Positions 1 through 10,980 of a stretch of DNA of 64,000 nucleotides are shown here, one piece after another. Within the stretch, counting starts at the first letter, position 1. Every line of letters begins with the position of its first letter. The notes under the pieces were generated by a model. The model saw only the letters and a list, made by a program, of their open reading frames with translations, had not been told where the DNA came from and ran no database searches. The position numbers and the translations under genes were made by a program. This DNA comes from Magicicada septendecula. Its lineage: Eukaryota > Arthropoda > Insecta > Hemiptera > Cicadidae. The stretch covers positions 356,424,302-356,488,301 of the forward strand of contig CM068374.1 of NCBI GenBank assembly GCA_034769895.1, read 5' to 3'.

Positions 1-357
1 TTGAATGTGCGGCAGTTATCGTTCGTCATAGGAAAAATTACCCTTGTTAAAACATAAAACGTTGCAGGTAAACTACCCCTTTCTCTTGAACTATCTTCAC
101 CAAAAACAATATTCCTTGAGGACTCTGCAATTCAGGGCTGTATCCAAAAAATTATTTGATTCTGTTTGAATTTGCGGCTGTTATCGTTTGCCATAAAAAA
201 AATTGTAGGCCTACATAGACAGACACAAAGACACTTTTCGAAAAATGACTTTTCTTCATGTTTTTTTTAGGGTAGTACAATCAGAATCAGCCATTATCTC
301 GAACACGATTTTTTTCGCCAGGCCCATACTCCATTTCCTTATGGAACATGGAAGTAA
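1..357 (-). repeat. Family A dispersed repeat, truncated by window edge
   Basis: Reverse-orientation copy of the family that dominates the first 10 kb. Reading the minus strand it starts with the palindromic head (325-357, ACTTCCAT paired with ATGGAAGT), then a CA-rich stretch and more than one ~162-bp unit. It carries GTAGGCCTAC at 205-214, where sister copies lack the central six bases. No function is known to me; it looks like a non-autonomous mobile or satellite-forming element. Confidence 0.85.
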
Positions 358-532
358 AAATGAAGGCAACAGACTCCCCGGTTTTAGTTGACGATGGTTA
401 TTGTTAATTGTCTCAATACTTGATCTTGTCACTGTTGTACTTGGTTATTGACATAATGATTTGTTTCTTTTTTTGTGTCGATTATCTCCGTAAAATGGCA
501 AATTCGGGGGGTGACCCCCCCCCCAGGGAAAA

Positions 533-745
533 ATCAGAAACATTTCATAATCACGTAACGTAAAACCAGTATTAATCCTCCGCGATCCAAAGTTCGGAGA
601 ATAGGTACGGTGTTCAGGGAGTCAATCCCCCCCCCCAGGACAATTAAAAAATCAGCAAAAATTCCAAAATAATTTAACGGAAAACCAGTATTAATTTTCC
701 GATCCAAAATTCGGAGAATAGATACGGTGCTAAGTCAGTTAACAC
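533..745. repeat. Two diverged tandem copies of a 118-bp unit
   Basis: The word ATCAG followed by a shared block (AAAACCAGTATTAAT, then CGATCCAAA.TTCGGAGAATA) recurs with a 118-bp offset at 534 and 651. C-runs (512-524, 627-636) mark the junctions. Part of a third unit may precede at 505-532. Nothing coding is seen here. Confidence 0.7.
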
Positions 746-2040
746 CAACGTTATATACTATTCTAGTCAGCAACTAGATTTTGGAGCCAGATGGTTTACC
801 GAAATGAGGAAGTGGGCCACAGGAAGAAGTGAAGAAATATGGTTGAGGAGGAAAGAACAGAAGCGTGCATACAAAAGGGAATACCGGTATGAAGTGACTC
901 ATCACTTCCTTTGTCTTCTTCGTGAATCAGAAGAGCGTGAAAAGGCACCTATAGTTTCGCACAGAAGTCTATAACCTTCGTGAAGAAGATAACGGGTATA
1001 ATCCCTAGGCTAGTCGGAAGCCTTCGATGTAATAATTTGTCATTTGCGCGGCTCTTCCCGACACTGTCTATCGGCACCAATGAGATTGCACCGTTAGCAA
1101 GATGAGATTATCGTTTTGTGGCCACTGTGCTGCCGCCGCCCGCAGCTTATCACCTTGTCATTTTGATGATCTCGGCAAATTCGTTTGTTGTCGGCCTGTT
1201 GTTTAATGATGCGTCAACAACCTTGCAGCATTACATTTGATGCGATTTACAAAATTAAATACCATTGTTAACAGTTACCTCTGATCCGACTGTTACGCTT
1301 TTGTCTAAGGGAGTAATACGAGAACGGTTTAGTAAACTCTTCTAATGTACCGAGATAGTTTGAGGTTTTTTAAGGTCTGTGGTTTCTTTGTGGCATTATG
1401 AAATAGCTTGTAATATGATAACGTTCTGTACATTAAAAAAAGTAATTATTATGACATGTAATCGGGTCAGTAAAATTAACAGTGAAGAGCTGCAGGTGTA
1501 CGGTGAGCGATATCGAGTTTCTGCGGGCTGAACACGTGTTGCATAGAGTCCCACCCTTGTCGAGTAGGGGTTAGCGCCGCCGTCGGTATACAACTCACGT
1601 AACCCGAACGTATACCAACCATTTGACGTTTAATTTCAATTGACGTTAACCGTAGTCACGAAAATGCTGTTCCACCTCTGCAAGTTGTTTATTGCGTTGT
1701 TCAGTCCCAGCGAGTCGTAGTAAAGCAGTAAACGGCTCAGCTTCTGAGTCTGTGCGTTTCCAGCATAGATACATGTATAAATATTTTATTTTGGTATATT
1801 ATCGAAAATACGGTTTCATTTTTGGTGTCGAGTTACGCAAGTCGCAGACTGGATCCGCTCCGCTCCGCTCCGCTCTGCTCAGAACGCGTCCGGCACTTTT
1901 CTCACACACTGCATCCGCGTCTCTCAGAACAGAATGCCTGTCGAGCTCAAGGCGGTTGAAGTGGTTTCGTTAAATGTTGACTTGTACAATTGTCGGTTGT
2001 CAGTTACCGTGGAACTCAGGTCGCTAATGATACTCCAAGT
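746..2040. other. No recognisable gene
   Basis: Mixed-composition sequence with only short, unconvincing reading frames. One segment (1784-1835) is shared with 8710-8761, so at least part of it is repetitive. A run of CCGCTCCGCTCCGCT near 1857-1875 is a small simple repeat. Confidence 0.5.
1784..1835 (+). repeat. ~50-bp segment shared with 8710-8761
   Basis: Both places read TTTTATTTTGRTATATTAT, then AAAATAC, TTTCA and GTGTCGAGTTA, with a few substitutions. The two copies have unrelated flanks, so this is a small dispersed repeat fragment of unknown type. Confidence 0.6.
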
Positions 2041-2346
2041 AAAGTATACGACTACAGACATTGTCGTGCTCGCCGTGTTGGAGAAAGTGCTTTTGCTATT
2101 TTAGCAAAAAAGTTCAGGGTGCACTCCCAAAAGCTCCAAGTTAATCCAGCTCACGCTGACATCATTGTGTTAGCAGCGACATGTCTACATAATTTCCTGC
2201 GAGGAGATGATGAAAATTTATGGCGACATGGTGAGCTTGAAAAGCATGAGGAATTTTGTGGGTTGCAGCGTCTGACTAAGACCGGTGGGAATGCGGCATT
2301 AGAGGCCTTTGAAATAAGGGATGGATTCAGAAAGTATTTTAACTAA
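2041..2346 (+). pseudogene. PIF/Harbinger transposase, C-terminal fragment
   Basis: The last ~100 residues read like the end of a PIF/Harbinger (HARBI1-like, DDE_Tnp_4) nuclease. They contain YRHCRARRVGESAFAILAKK, then RVH, an alternating hydrophobic stretch, and the family's typical CLHNFL, ending in RDGFRKYFN and a stop. The final acidic residue of the DDE triad would normally lie just around the RARR.VE.AFG block; here E is present in VGESAF. Everything upstream (DNA-binding partner, first catalytic Asp, most of the fold) is missing, and the open frame before 2041 has no family similarity. No Met start fits. This is a 5'-truncated relic, not a working gene. Confidence 0.8.
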
Positions 2347-2440
2347 CGAGAGGGTAAAGTATCTTGGCAGGAAGATATGATAATATAGGCAGGAAGGACA
2401 CTTACGGCGTTTCTGAAGCCACTCAGCCATATCGGAAAAA

Positions 2441-2493
2441 AGCTAATGTAAATGCGATGTAAGCTAATGTAATGCAATGTAAGCTAATGTATA
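2441..2493. repeat. Short tandem repeat, ~20-bp unit
   Basis: AAGCTAATGTAAATGCGATGT is followed by two further shortened copies starting AAGCTAATGTA. It lies downstream of the Harbinger fragment and may be part of its 3' region. Confidence 0.7.
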
Positions 2494-2652
2494 AGCGTTA
2501 TTTATGTATTTAGTTGTAGTTATATTTTATATTTCATTAGTTAAAATTCCGTACGACGTTTTGTTTTACGATAGCGAATAGAAAATTCTTTCAATGAAAA
2601 TAACACAATACTGTTTTAAATTTTTTGTTACTTTTTTATACGTTCCGTTAAT

Positions 2653-3110
2653 TACTTTCATGTTCCATAAGGAAATGGAAGTATGGTGATGGCGAAAAAA
2701 ATCGTGTTCGAGATAAGGGCTGATTCTGATTGTACTACCCTCGAACATGAAGAAAAGTCATTTTCCGAAAAGTGTCTGTGTGTAGAATTTTTTCTATGGC
2801 GAACGATAACTGCCGCAAATTCAAACGGAACCAAATAATTTTTTGCACATGTGCCCGAGCTGTAGAGGACTCAAGACCTATTGATTTTGGTGAAGATCGG
2901 TTAAGGGAAAGGGGTAGTTTACCTGCAACGTTTTACATTTTAACAAGAGTAAAGTACTTAATTTTGACAAATAAAGTATCCTGAAAAGAAGGTCATAATA
3001 ATCCACTATAGAAAGGTAAACGAAATATCTATAAATGAAAAGCGTAGTTGAAAGGGAAGGAGGTACTTTTTATAAATGATAATGATAGTTGAAGGGGGAG
3101 GAGACAATTT
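2653..3110 (+). repeat. Family A repeat, short-form copy
   Basis: Head palindrome at 2653-2683, then TATGGTGATGGC, a segment ending AAAAGTGTCTGTGTGT, one ~162-bp unit (AACGATAACTGCCGC to ACAAGAGTAAAG), and a tail containing AAATAAAGTATCCTGAAAAG and ATCTATAAATGAAAAG. The next copy begins immediately after, so copies lie head to tail. Confidence 0.85.
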
Positions 3111-3112
3111 TA

Positions 3113-3425
3113 TACTTCCATGTTCCGTAAGGAAATGGAAGTATGGTGATGGCAAAAAAAATCGTGTTCGAGATTATTGCAGATTCTGATTGTACTACAC
3201 TCAAAACATGAAAAAAAGTCGTTTTTCGAAAAGTGTCTGTGTGTGTGTCTGTAGATTTTTTATCTATGGCAAACGATAACAGCCGCAAATTCAGACAGAA
3301 TCAAATAATTTTTTGCATACAGCCCTGATTTGTAGAGTACTCACGACCTATTGTTTTTGGTGAATATCGGTTGAGGGAAAGGGGTAGTTTACCTGCAACG
3401 GTTTTTTTTTATCAAGGGTAATTTT
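3113..3425 (+). repeat. Family A repeat, copy with one unit
   Basis: Head palindrome at 3113-3143, TG-rich segment near 3236-3252, and one unit core (GCCGCAAATTC at 3280). It ends abruptly at the next head palindrome at 3426. The lack of a tail suggests unequal exchange between heads. Confidence 0.85.
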
Positions 3426-6180
3426 TACTTCCATGTTCCTTAAGGAAATGGAAGTATGGTGATGGCAAAAAAAATCGTGTTCGAGATTATTGCAGATTCT
3501 GATTGTACTACACTGAAAACATGAAAAAAAGTCGTTTTTCGAAAAATGTGTGTGTGTGTGTGTGTCTGTCTGTCTTCTGTGTGTCTGTAGATTTTTTTTC
3601 TATGGCAAACGATAACAGCCGCAAATTCAAACAGAATTAATAATTTTTTGCATACAGCCCTGATTTGTAGAGTACTCACGACCTATTGTTTTTGGTGAAG
3701 ATCGGTTGAGGGAAAGGGGTAGTTTACCTGCAACGGTTTTTTTATCAAGGGTAATTTTGTTTGTTTGGCAAACGATAACAGCCGCAAATACAAACAGAAT
3801 CAAATAATGTTTCGCATACAGCCCTGAATTGTAGAATTCTCAAGATCTGTTGATTTTGGTAAAGATCGGTTAAGGGAAAGGGGTAGTTTACCTGCAACGT
3901 TTTATGTTTTAACAAGGGTATTTTCTATGGCAAACGATAAGAGCCGCAAATTCAAACAGAATCAAATAGGTTTTTGCATACAGCCCTGATTTGTTGAGTA
4001 CTAAAGACCTATTGTTTTTGGTGAAGATCGGTTAAGGGAAAGGGGTAGTTTACCTGCCACGTTTTTTGTTTTATCAAGGGTATTTTGTATGACAAACTAT
4101 AACAGCCGCAAATTCAAACAGAATCATATAATATTTTGCATACAGCCCTGAATTGTAGAGTTCTAAAGACCTATCGTTTTTGGTGAAGATCGGTTAAGGG
4201 AAAGGGGTAGTTTACCTGCAACGGTTTTTTATCAAGGGTAATTTTTGTCTATGGTAAACGATAACAGCCGCAAATTCAAACAGAATCAAATGATGTTTTG
4301 CATACAGCCCTGTATTGTAGAGTTCTCAATACCTATTGGTGTTTGTGAAGATCGGTTAAGGGAAAGGGGTAGTTTACCAGCAACGTTTTATGTTTTAAAA
4401 GGATATTTTCTATGGCAAACGATAAGAGCCGCAAATTCAAACAGAATCAAATACGTTAATGCATACAGCCCTGATTTGTTGAGTACTAAAGACCTATTGT
4501 TTTTGCTGAAGATCGGTTAAGGGAAAGGGGTAGCTTACCAGCCACGTTTTTTGTTTTATCAAGGGTATTTTGTATGGCAAACGATAACAGCCGCAAATTC
4601 AAACAGAATCATATAATGTTTTGCATACAGCCCTGAATTGTAGAGTTCTAAAGACCTATCGTTTTTGGTGAAGATCGGTTAAGGGAAAGGGGTACTTTAC
4701 CTGCAACGGTTTTTTATCAAGGGTAATTTTTTTCTATGGTAAACGATAACAGCCGCAAATTCAAACAGAATCAAATGATGTTTTGCATACTGCCCTGTAT
4801 TGTAGAGTTCTCAATACCTATTGGTGTTGGTGAAGATCGGTTAAGGGAAAGGGGTAGTTTACCTGCAACGTTTTATGTTTTAAAAGAGTATTTTCTATGG
4901 CAAACGATAAGAGCCGCAAATTCAAACAGAATCAAATAGGTTTTTGCATACCGCCCTGATTTGTTGAGTACTAAAGACCTATTGTTTTTGGTGAAGATCG
5001 GTTAAGGGAATGGGGTAGTTTACCAGCCACGTTTTTTGTTTTATCAAGGGTATTTTATATGGCAAACGATAACAGCCCCAAATTCAAACAGAATCATATA
5101 ATATTTTGCATACAGCCCTGAAATGTAGAGTTCTCAAGACCTGTTGGTTTTGGTGAAGATCATTTAAGGGAATAGGGTAGTTTACCTGCAACATTTTATG
5201 TTTTATCAAGGGTAATTTTTTTATGACGAATGATAACTGCCGTACATTAAAACAGAATCAACTACTCTTCTGCATACCTTTTTGAATTATACAGAACTCA
5301 AGGTCTGTTGATTTTGTTGAAGATCGGTTAAGGGAAATGGGTAGTTTACCTGCAACGTTTTATGTTTTAACAAGGGTATTTTTTCTATGACGAACGATAA
5401 CTGCCGTAAATTCAAAGAGAATCAAATAATTGTGTGCATACAGGCCTGAATTGTAGAGTACTCAAGACCTGTCGCTGTTGGTGAAGATCGGTTACGGGAA
5501 AGGGGTAGTTTACCAGCAACGGTTTTTTATCTAGGGTAATTGTTTTCTATGGTAAACGATAACAGCCGCAAATTGAGACAGAATCAAATGATGTTTTGCA
5601 TACAGCCCTGTATTGTAGAGTTCTCAGTACCTATTGGTGTTGGTGAAGATCGGTTAAGGGAAAGGGGTAGTTTACCAGCAACATTTTATGTTTCAACAAG
5701 GGTAATTTTTTATATGACGAACGATAACTGCCGTAAATTCAAACAGAATCAACTACGTTTTTGCATACCTTTTTGAACTAAAGAGAACTCAAGGTATGTT
5801 GATTTTGTTGAAGATGGGTTAAGGGAAGGGGTAGTTTATCAGCAACGTTTTATGTTTGAAAAAGGGTAATTTTTTTATGACGAACGGTAACTGCCGAAAA
5901 TTCAAAGAGAATCAAATAATTTTTTGCACCCTTTCCTGAGTTGCAGAGAGCTCAAGGTCTACTGATTTTGGTGAAGATCGGTTAAGGGAAAGGGGTAGTT
6001 TACCTGCAACATTTTATGTTGTAACAAGAGAAATGTTTCCATGATGAACGATAACTGCCGCACATTCAAACAGAATCAAATATTTATTTGCATGCGTCCC
6101 TGAATTGTAGAGAACGGAAGGTCTATTGATTTTGGAGAAGATCGGTTAAGAGAAAGGGGTAGTTTACCTGAAACATTTTA
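3426..6180 (+). repeat. Family A copy whose ~162-bp unit is amplified into a tandem array
   Basis: After a head palindrome (3426-3456) and a (TG)n/TCTG stretch, the unit marked by GCCGCAAATTC or a variant recurs at 3618, 3781, 3943, 4105, 4267, 4428, 4590, 4752, 4913, 5075, 5239, 5403, 5565, 5730, 5893 and 6057: sixteen units at spacings of 161-165 bp. Each unit has the same landmarks: ATGGCAAACGATAAC, a GAATC block, TTTTGCATACAGCCCTGA, GAAGATCGGTTAAGGGAAAG, GTAGTTTACC, then a polyT or TTTTATGTTTTA. Two subtypes alternate in places (4267/4428/4590 resemble 4752/4913/5075), so multi-unit blocks were duplicated together. One forward frame stays open through single units because the period is near 162 (54 codons), but stops and length changes break it. 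Confidence 0.95.
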
Positions 6181-6667
6181 TGATATAACAAGAGTAAAGT
6201 ACTTAATTTTTATAAATAAAGTATCCTGATAAGAAGCTCATAGTAATCCACTGTAGAAACGTAGATGAAATATCTATAAATGAAAAGGTTAGGTGAACGG
6301 GGTGGGGGTAATTTTCTATTATTAAAAATTATAGTTGTAGGTGGAGGGAAGAATTTTTTATATGTGTACTACGTTATCGGCAACAAAGAAGTAGTTTTTT
6401 GTTAAAATTGCTTCCCGGGCTCTTTAGCCGTAGTCCAATGTTTTCTGCAAAACCAGACTTTTCGGCAGTGCCATCGACTGCCATCATCGGTGAAAATCGA
6501 GTGCGAAAACGTGAGGTGGTATACGTTAGTGACCACAGTACTGTGGTTAATGCTGAAGCAATAAGTAGAAAGACGTAGTTTTTATGGAAATATTTCATTT
6601 CGAATATGATTTTAAATATAAATCTTAGAACATGGAAGTCGTGTATGGTTCTCCATACCAATATTTT
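6181..6667 (+). repeat. Family A tail region
   Basis: This is the tail that follows the array: AATAAAGTATCCTGATAAG, a G-rich stretch, ATGTGTACTACGTTATCGGC, TTCCCGGGCTCTTT, a segment with GGCAGTGCCATCGACTGCC, and finally ACATGGAAGTCGTGTATGG and TTCTCCATACC. The next head palindrome starts directly afterwards at 6668. Related tails occur at 8196-8500, 9540-9850 and 18350-18640. Confidence 0.8.
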
Positions 6668-7560
6668 TACTTCCATGTTCCTTAAGGAAATGGAAGTATG
6701 GTGATGGCAAAAAAAGATCGTGTTCGAGATTATTGCAGATTCTGATTGTACTACACTCAAAACATGAAAAAAGTCGTTTTTCGAAAAGTGTCTGTGTTTG
6801 TGTCTGTCTGTGTGTCTGTCTGTAGATTTTTTTCTATGGCAAACGATAACTGCCGCAAATTCAAACAGAATCAAATAATTTTTTGCGTACAGCCCTGATT
6901 TGTAGAGTACTCACGACCTATTGTTTTTGGTGAAGATCGGTTGAGGGAAAGGGGTAGTTTACCTGCAACGGTTTGTTTTATCAAGGGTAATTTTTTTTTT
7001 GGCAAACGATAACAGCCGCAAATTCAAACAGAATCAAAAGAGTATTTGCATACAGCTCTAAATTGTAGAGTTCTCAAGACTTATTGTTTTTGGTGAAGAT
7101 CGGTTAAGGGAAAGGGGTAGTTTACCTGCAACGTTTTGTTTTAACAAGGGTATTTTCTATGGCAAACGATAACAGCCGCAAATTCAAACAGAATCAAATA
7201 ATTTTTTGCATACAGCCCTGATTTGTAGAGTACTCAAGACCTATTGTTTTTGGTGAAGATCGGTTAAGGGGAAGTGGTAGTTTACCTGCAACTTTTTTTT
7301 GTCAAGGGTAATTTTCTATGGCAAACGATAACAGCCGCAAATTCAAACAGAATCAAATAATTTTGTGCATACGTCCCTGAATTGTAGAGATCTCAAGGAC
7401 TTTTGATTTTGGTGAAGATCTATTAAAGGGAAGGGGTAGTTTACCTGCAACCTTTTACGTTTTAACAACAGTAAAGTCCTTGAAAATTCATTTAAACTTT
7501 TTCAAACAATGGTAATTGTTAAAAATAAAATAATTTTGTTGCCAGGCAATAAAATTATAA
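6668..7560 (+). repeat. Family A copy with four units and an alternative tail
   Basis: Head palindrome at 6668-6698, a TCTG/TG-rich stretch, then units at 6852, 7015, 7175 and 7334 (spacings 163, 160 and 159). The end is different: CAAACAATGGTAATTGTTAA and TTTTGTTGCCAGGCAA (7500-7550). The same alternative tail occurs on the minus strand near 23175-23245 and 51602-51665, so two tail subfamilies exist. Confidence 0.85.
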
Positions 7561-8195
7561 TTTTTTTCATTTTAGTGTAAATCATGTATGAGTGAAAATA
7601 TATCGTTCGTGGCAGGCAAGCATATCTCAATTATGTAATATTTACGTTTCCATTTTATTATTATGATTACTGCAATAAAAAGGCAGGGAAGACACACACA
7701 CAAAATTCGCGTTATTTCTGGCCTCACTCATGTTTATTTTCTTACATTTGCACGCTTTTTAAATGGTAAGTGCCGAAACCCATACCAACATAACGCGTGC
7801 AAGCCGAAAAAGTGTCCAGCGTGGATAGCGATTTGCTCCTGTGGATCGCTGGGAAGTGTAACTGCACGTGTTTACAGAGGAACGATTCATAGACAGACTT
7901 TTCGTCTTTAGGGAATGAACCCTCTGCAAGATGCTGAGGGTCCATGAGTGACTTCGGAGCGCTCCTTCTTTTTCGCGTGTTTGTTCTGTGAAACATACAC
8001 TGTAGATTCGCAGCTTTACTCTAAGCAACGCTCAACAGGAAATGTTGAAAATTTTTGTCCACGGTGTACCCTCATACACACTAAACCTGCTCTGATGTTT
8101 TAATTACGGACATCATAATATTAAAACTTTGGAAACTTGAGCACTACTTAATGGAGATCAAACATTAACTTATACAAGCCATTAATTTTATGCAA
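7561..8195. other. No recognisable gene
   Basis: Overlapping reading frames of 60-90 residues run on both strands around 7660-8030, but none resembles a family I know, and such overlap is typical of chance open frames. The sequence is less AT-rich than its flanks at 7780-8000, so an old unrecognised element is possible. Confidence 0.4.
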
Positions 8196-8709
8196 TTTTT
8201 TATATATATTGTACAACGTTATCGGCAACAAAGAAGTAGTTTTTCTTAAAATTCCTTCCCGGGATATTTGGCCGTAGTCCAATGTTTTCTACAAAACCAG
8301 ACGTTTCGGCATTGCCATCGACTTCCATCATCAGTGAAAATCGAGTGCGATAACGTGAGGTGGTATACGTTAGTGACCACAGTACTGTGGTTAAGGCTGA
8401 AGCAGTAAGTAGAAAGAAGTAGTTTTTATAGTAATATTTCATTTCGAAAATGATTTTAAATATAAATCTTAGAACATGGAAGTCATGTATGGTTCTCCAT
8501 ACCGATATTTTATTTATATGTGTACTACTACATTATAGGCAACAAAGAAGTAGTTTCTATGGAAATATTTCGTTCAATTTGTCAAACATAAAACTCGATT
8601 TTCAAAATGGGGGATTTTTTTTTAGAAATTGATCGAACCGAATTCAAGTAAATGATTTTAAATATAAATCTTACAACATGGAAGTCTTGTATGGTTCTCT
8701 ATACCAATT
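8196..8709 (+). repeat. Family A tail fragments, two partial copies
   Basis: From GTACAACGTTATCGGCAAC through CCCGGGATATTTGGCCGTAG, the GCATTGCCATCGACTTCC segment and ACATGGAAGTCATGTATGG, this matches the tail at 6360-6660. A second, internally deleted tail follows at 8515-8709. No head or unit is present in either. Confidence 0.75.
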
Positions 8710-8939
8710 TTTTTATTTTGATATATTATGAAAATACAGTTTCAATTTCGGTGTCGAGTTATTGATAAAAAAAAATTACGGACATTGCACAAATGCAATG
8801 CACAGAGAAGGGCATTGAAAATGCTTCAATAAATCTAAAAAATATATAAGTTATATTCATGTTCATTCACCAATCAATGAATTCATTCGTCATTTACCAA
8901 TGTACAGATTATAAATTAAATGTAGTCGCATTCATAAGC

Positions 8940-9850
8940 GAAGTTTTATATGTGTACTACGTTATTGACAACAAAGAAGTAGTTTCTATGGAAACTCACC
9001 GGTTCCCATTTTCGATTACGCACCAGCGATCGGCCGCAAATGTGCGACACGTCCTTATAAACATTTTCAATGTTAAAAGAGTAAAACTGGTACATTTTTA
9101 CTTTCATGTTCCATAAGGAAATGGAAATATGGCGATGGAGAAAAATCGTGTTCGAGATAAGGGCAGATTCTGATTGTACTACCCTCAAAACATGAAGAAA
9201 ACTCATTTTCCGAAAAGTGTGTGTGTAGAATTTTTTTTATGGTGAACGATAACTGCCGCAAATTCAAACAGATGCTAATACTTTTTTGCATATGTACCCG
9301 AGTTATAGAGGATTCAAGGCCTATTGATTTTGGTGAAGATCGGTTAAGGGGAAGGGGTAGTTTACCTGCAACGTTTTATGTTTTAACAAGAGTAAAATAC
9401 TTAATTTTGATAAATAAAGTATCCTGGAAAGAAGGTCATAATAATCTACTGTAGAAAGGTAGATGAAATATCTATAAATGAAAAGGGTAGTTGAAGGTGT
9501 TGGGGGTAATTTTCTATAAATGAAAATTATAGTTGAAGGAGGGGATAATTTTATGTGTAGGCCTACTACGTTATCGACAAAAAAAAGAAGTGTGTTTTTA
9601 AAATTCCTTCCCGGGCTTTTTGGCCGTGGTCTAGTGTTTTCTGCAAAACCAGCCGTTTCGGCAGTGTCATCGACTGCCATCATCAGTGAAAATCGAGTGC
9701 GTTAACTTGAGGTGGTATACGTTAGTGACCACAGTACGGTGGCTGACGAAAGAAGTAGTTTCTATGGAAATATTTTATTTCGAAAATGATTTTAAATATA
9801 AATCTTGGAGCATGGAAGTCATGTACGGTTCTCCTTACCGATATTTTTGT
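8940..9850 (+). repeat. Family A copy, nearly complete, with tail
   Basis: A tail scrap (8940-8990) precedes a full copy: head at 9103-9133, one unit (GCCGCAAATTC near 9254), the AATAAAGTATCCTGG region, then the tail with GTAGGCCTAC at 9557-9566. Sister copies at 6370, 8946 and 18355 read GTGTACTACG here, so six bases (GGCCTA) are extra. The copy ends near TTCTCCTTACCGATATTTTT. Confidence 0.8.
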
Positions 9851-10459
9851 CGGTTACTCCAACCAAGCAAGTGTTAGAGCTCTGCAAGAAGTATACCATT
9901 GGTTATCGTAAAGTTCATACACACAGCTAGTGTGTATCATCGTCATGTGTTTACTGCCTAACAATGAGTCTTACAGGGCAAGCTCCCTCCATACTTTCCT
10001 ATCCTGGGCTAGTCTCTTTATTTCCGGAGAGGCTGTTTAAATTACTACCTTATAGGTATGAGAAGTGCCATATGGCCCCATCCTCAACGGAGAGAAATTC
10101 TCAACCTACCCTTCTAAGTGGTGGCGAGCGGGCAACGGCTATGGGAGTTGACGTAGGTGGGGCCGAGTGACTCCCAAGATAAGGAGTTGACCCCCTCTAC
10201 CAGCCCCAAAGGACTGATGAGCGGGTAGGGGTTGAGATGGGAAACTGTCCCTAAAGGCGGGCGAGGCATAGTAGAGATAGGGAAAGCAACAGCATACATA
10301 GCCATTAAAGATCTTTGAGATATCCTTACTAGTACATTGTATGATCGTCTAAGCTAAACGTGAATCATTTTGTGTAGTAAATAACAAAGAATGCTAATCA
10401 AAAACAAACAGAATAATTACATTCTTGGATTTCGTTGTCATGACGTGTCCGTTAATTTA
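9851..10459. other. No recognisable gene
   Basis: Contains a moderately GC-rich block (10020-10300) with repeated words such as GAGTTGAC and GGGGTTGAGATGGG. It looks like non-coding 3' sequence of some element, but I cannot name it. Confidence 0.4.
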
Positions 10460-10980
10460 ACTAAATATAATTAAATCACTACCGACTCGGAACACAAAGT
10501 TTTTTTATGTTAGACAGGACGTAGCTTCAAACAAAGATACATTGGACACACAAAGGCACTACACTCCACTACCGAATCCACCTTTGCAAACCACCTCATT
10601 GAAGTAAACCACACAACAAAAACATCGACAATAACTTGGATATTCTACACGTACACACAAAAGGCCGAAAACAAGACACTCTTGAACAATTGGAAATATA
10701 CAAACACACGAAAATACATAAAAACGACATCCTAAACGAACAGACACAATTCAAATCACACACATTATTCGAACATATTACACCCCACACACACAATATC
10801 GATCCTTCAAAAGTCGATACCGTCGCCAACAACAAGACGGACAGTGCTCCCAGCGGCAGCCTCTGAAGTAGCTTTTTAAAAGTGAAAACTGGTTCAGGCT
10901 GTAAGGTATAACTTTTACGTTTTTACGCATAAAAAACTTTGTGTTCCGATTCGGTAGTGATTTACTTATATTTATTTACA
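10460..10980 (+). mobile_element. Penelope-like C-terminal fragment between inverted repeats
   Basis: Two inverted repeats face each other: 10473-10509 (AAATCACTACCGA, TCGGAACACAAAG, T-run, ATG) and 10928-10963, with similarity extending outward to about 10460 and 10980. Between them lies only the end of a Penelope-like ORF. The left IR reaches the first coding bases, so the fragment is not a random deletion of a larger element held between long repeats. Penelope-like elements are known for odd terminal repeats in direct or inverted order; how this arrangement arose is inference. Confidence 0.75.
10512..10866 (+). pseudogene. Penelope-like GIY-YIG endonuclease, C-terminal fragment
   Basis: Reading across a frame change near 10610, the protein shows GRSFKQRYIGHTKA, then TTESTFANHL, NLDILHVHTKGRKQDTLEQ, LEIYKHTK and NDILNEQTQFKSHTLFEH. 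These match the region after the GIY-YIG core of Penelope-like elements, where the endonuclease cuts the target for priming. The reverse transcriptase and the GIY part are absent. At least one base is missing near the YV..GR start and another near 10612. It is a dead 5'-truncated copy of a subfamily different from the one at 62400-64000. Confidence 0.75.

Noticed and set aside
3590..7480. CRISPR-like or protein-coding reading of the 162-bp array
   Set aside because: Units are contiguous with no spacers, and the shared forward frame is broken by stops and unit-length changes; the context is animal satellite DNA.
7663..8028. Three overlapping frames of 82-89 residues on both strands
   Set aside because: No recognisable family, mutual overlap, and no codon signature; most likely chance.
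10190..10250. CTGATGAG…GGGAAAC as a hammerhead ribozyme
   Set aside because: The bases between the two motifs do not form a stem II.
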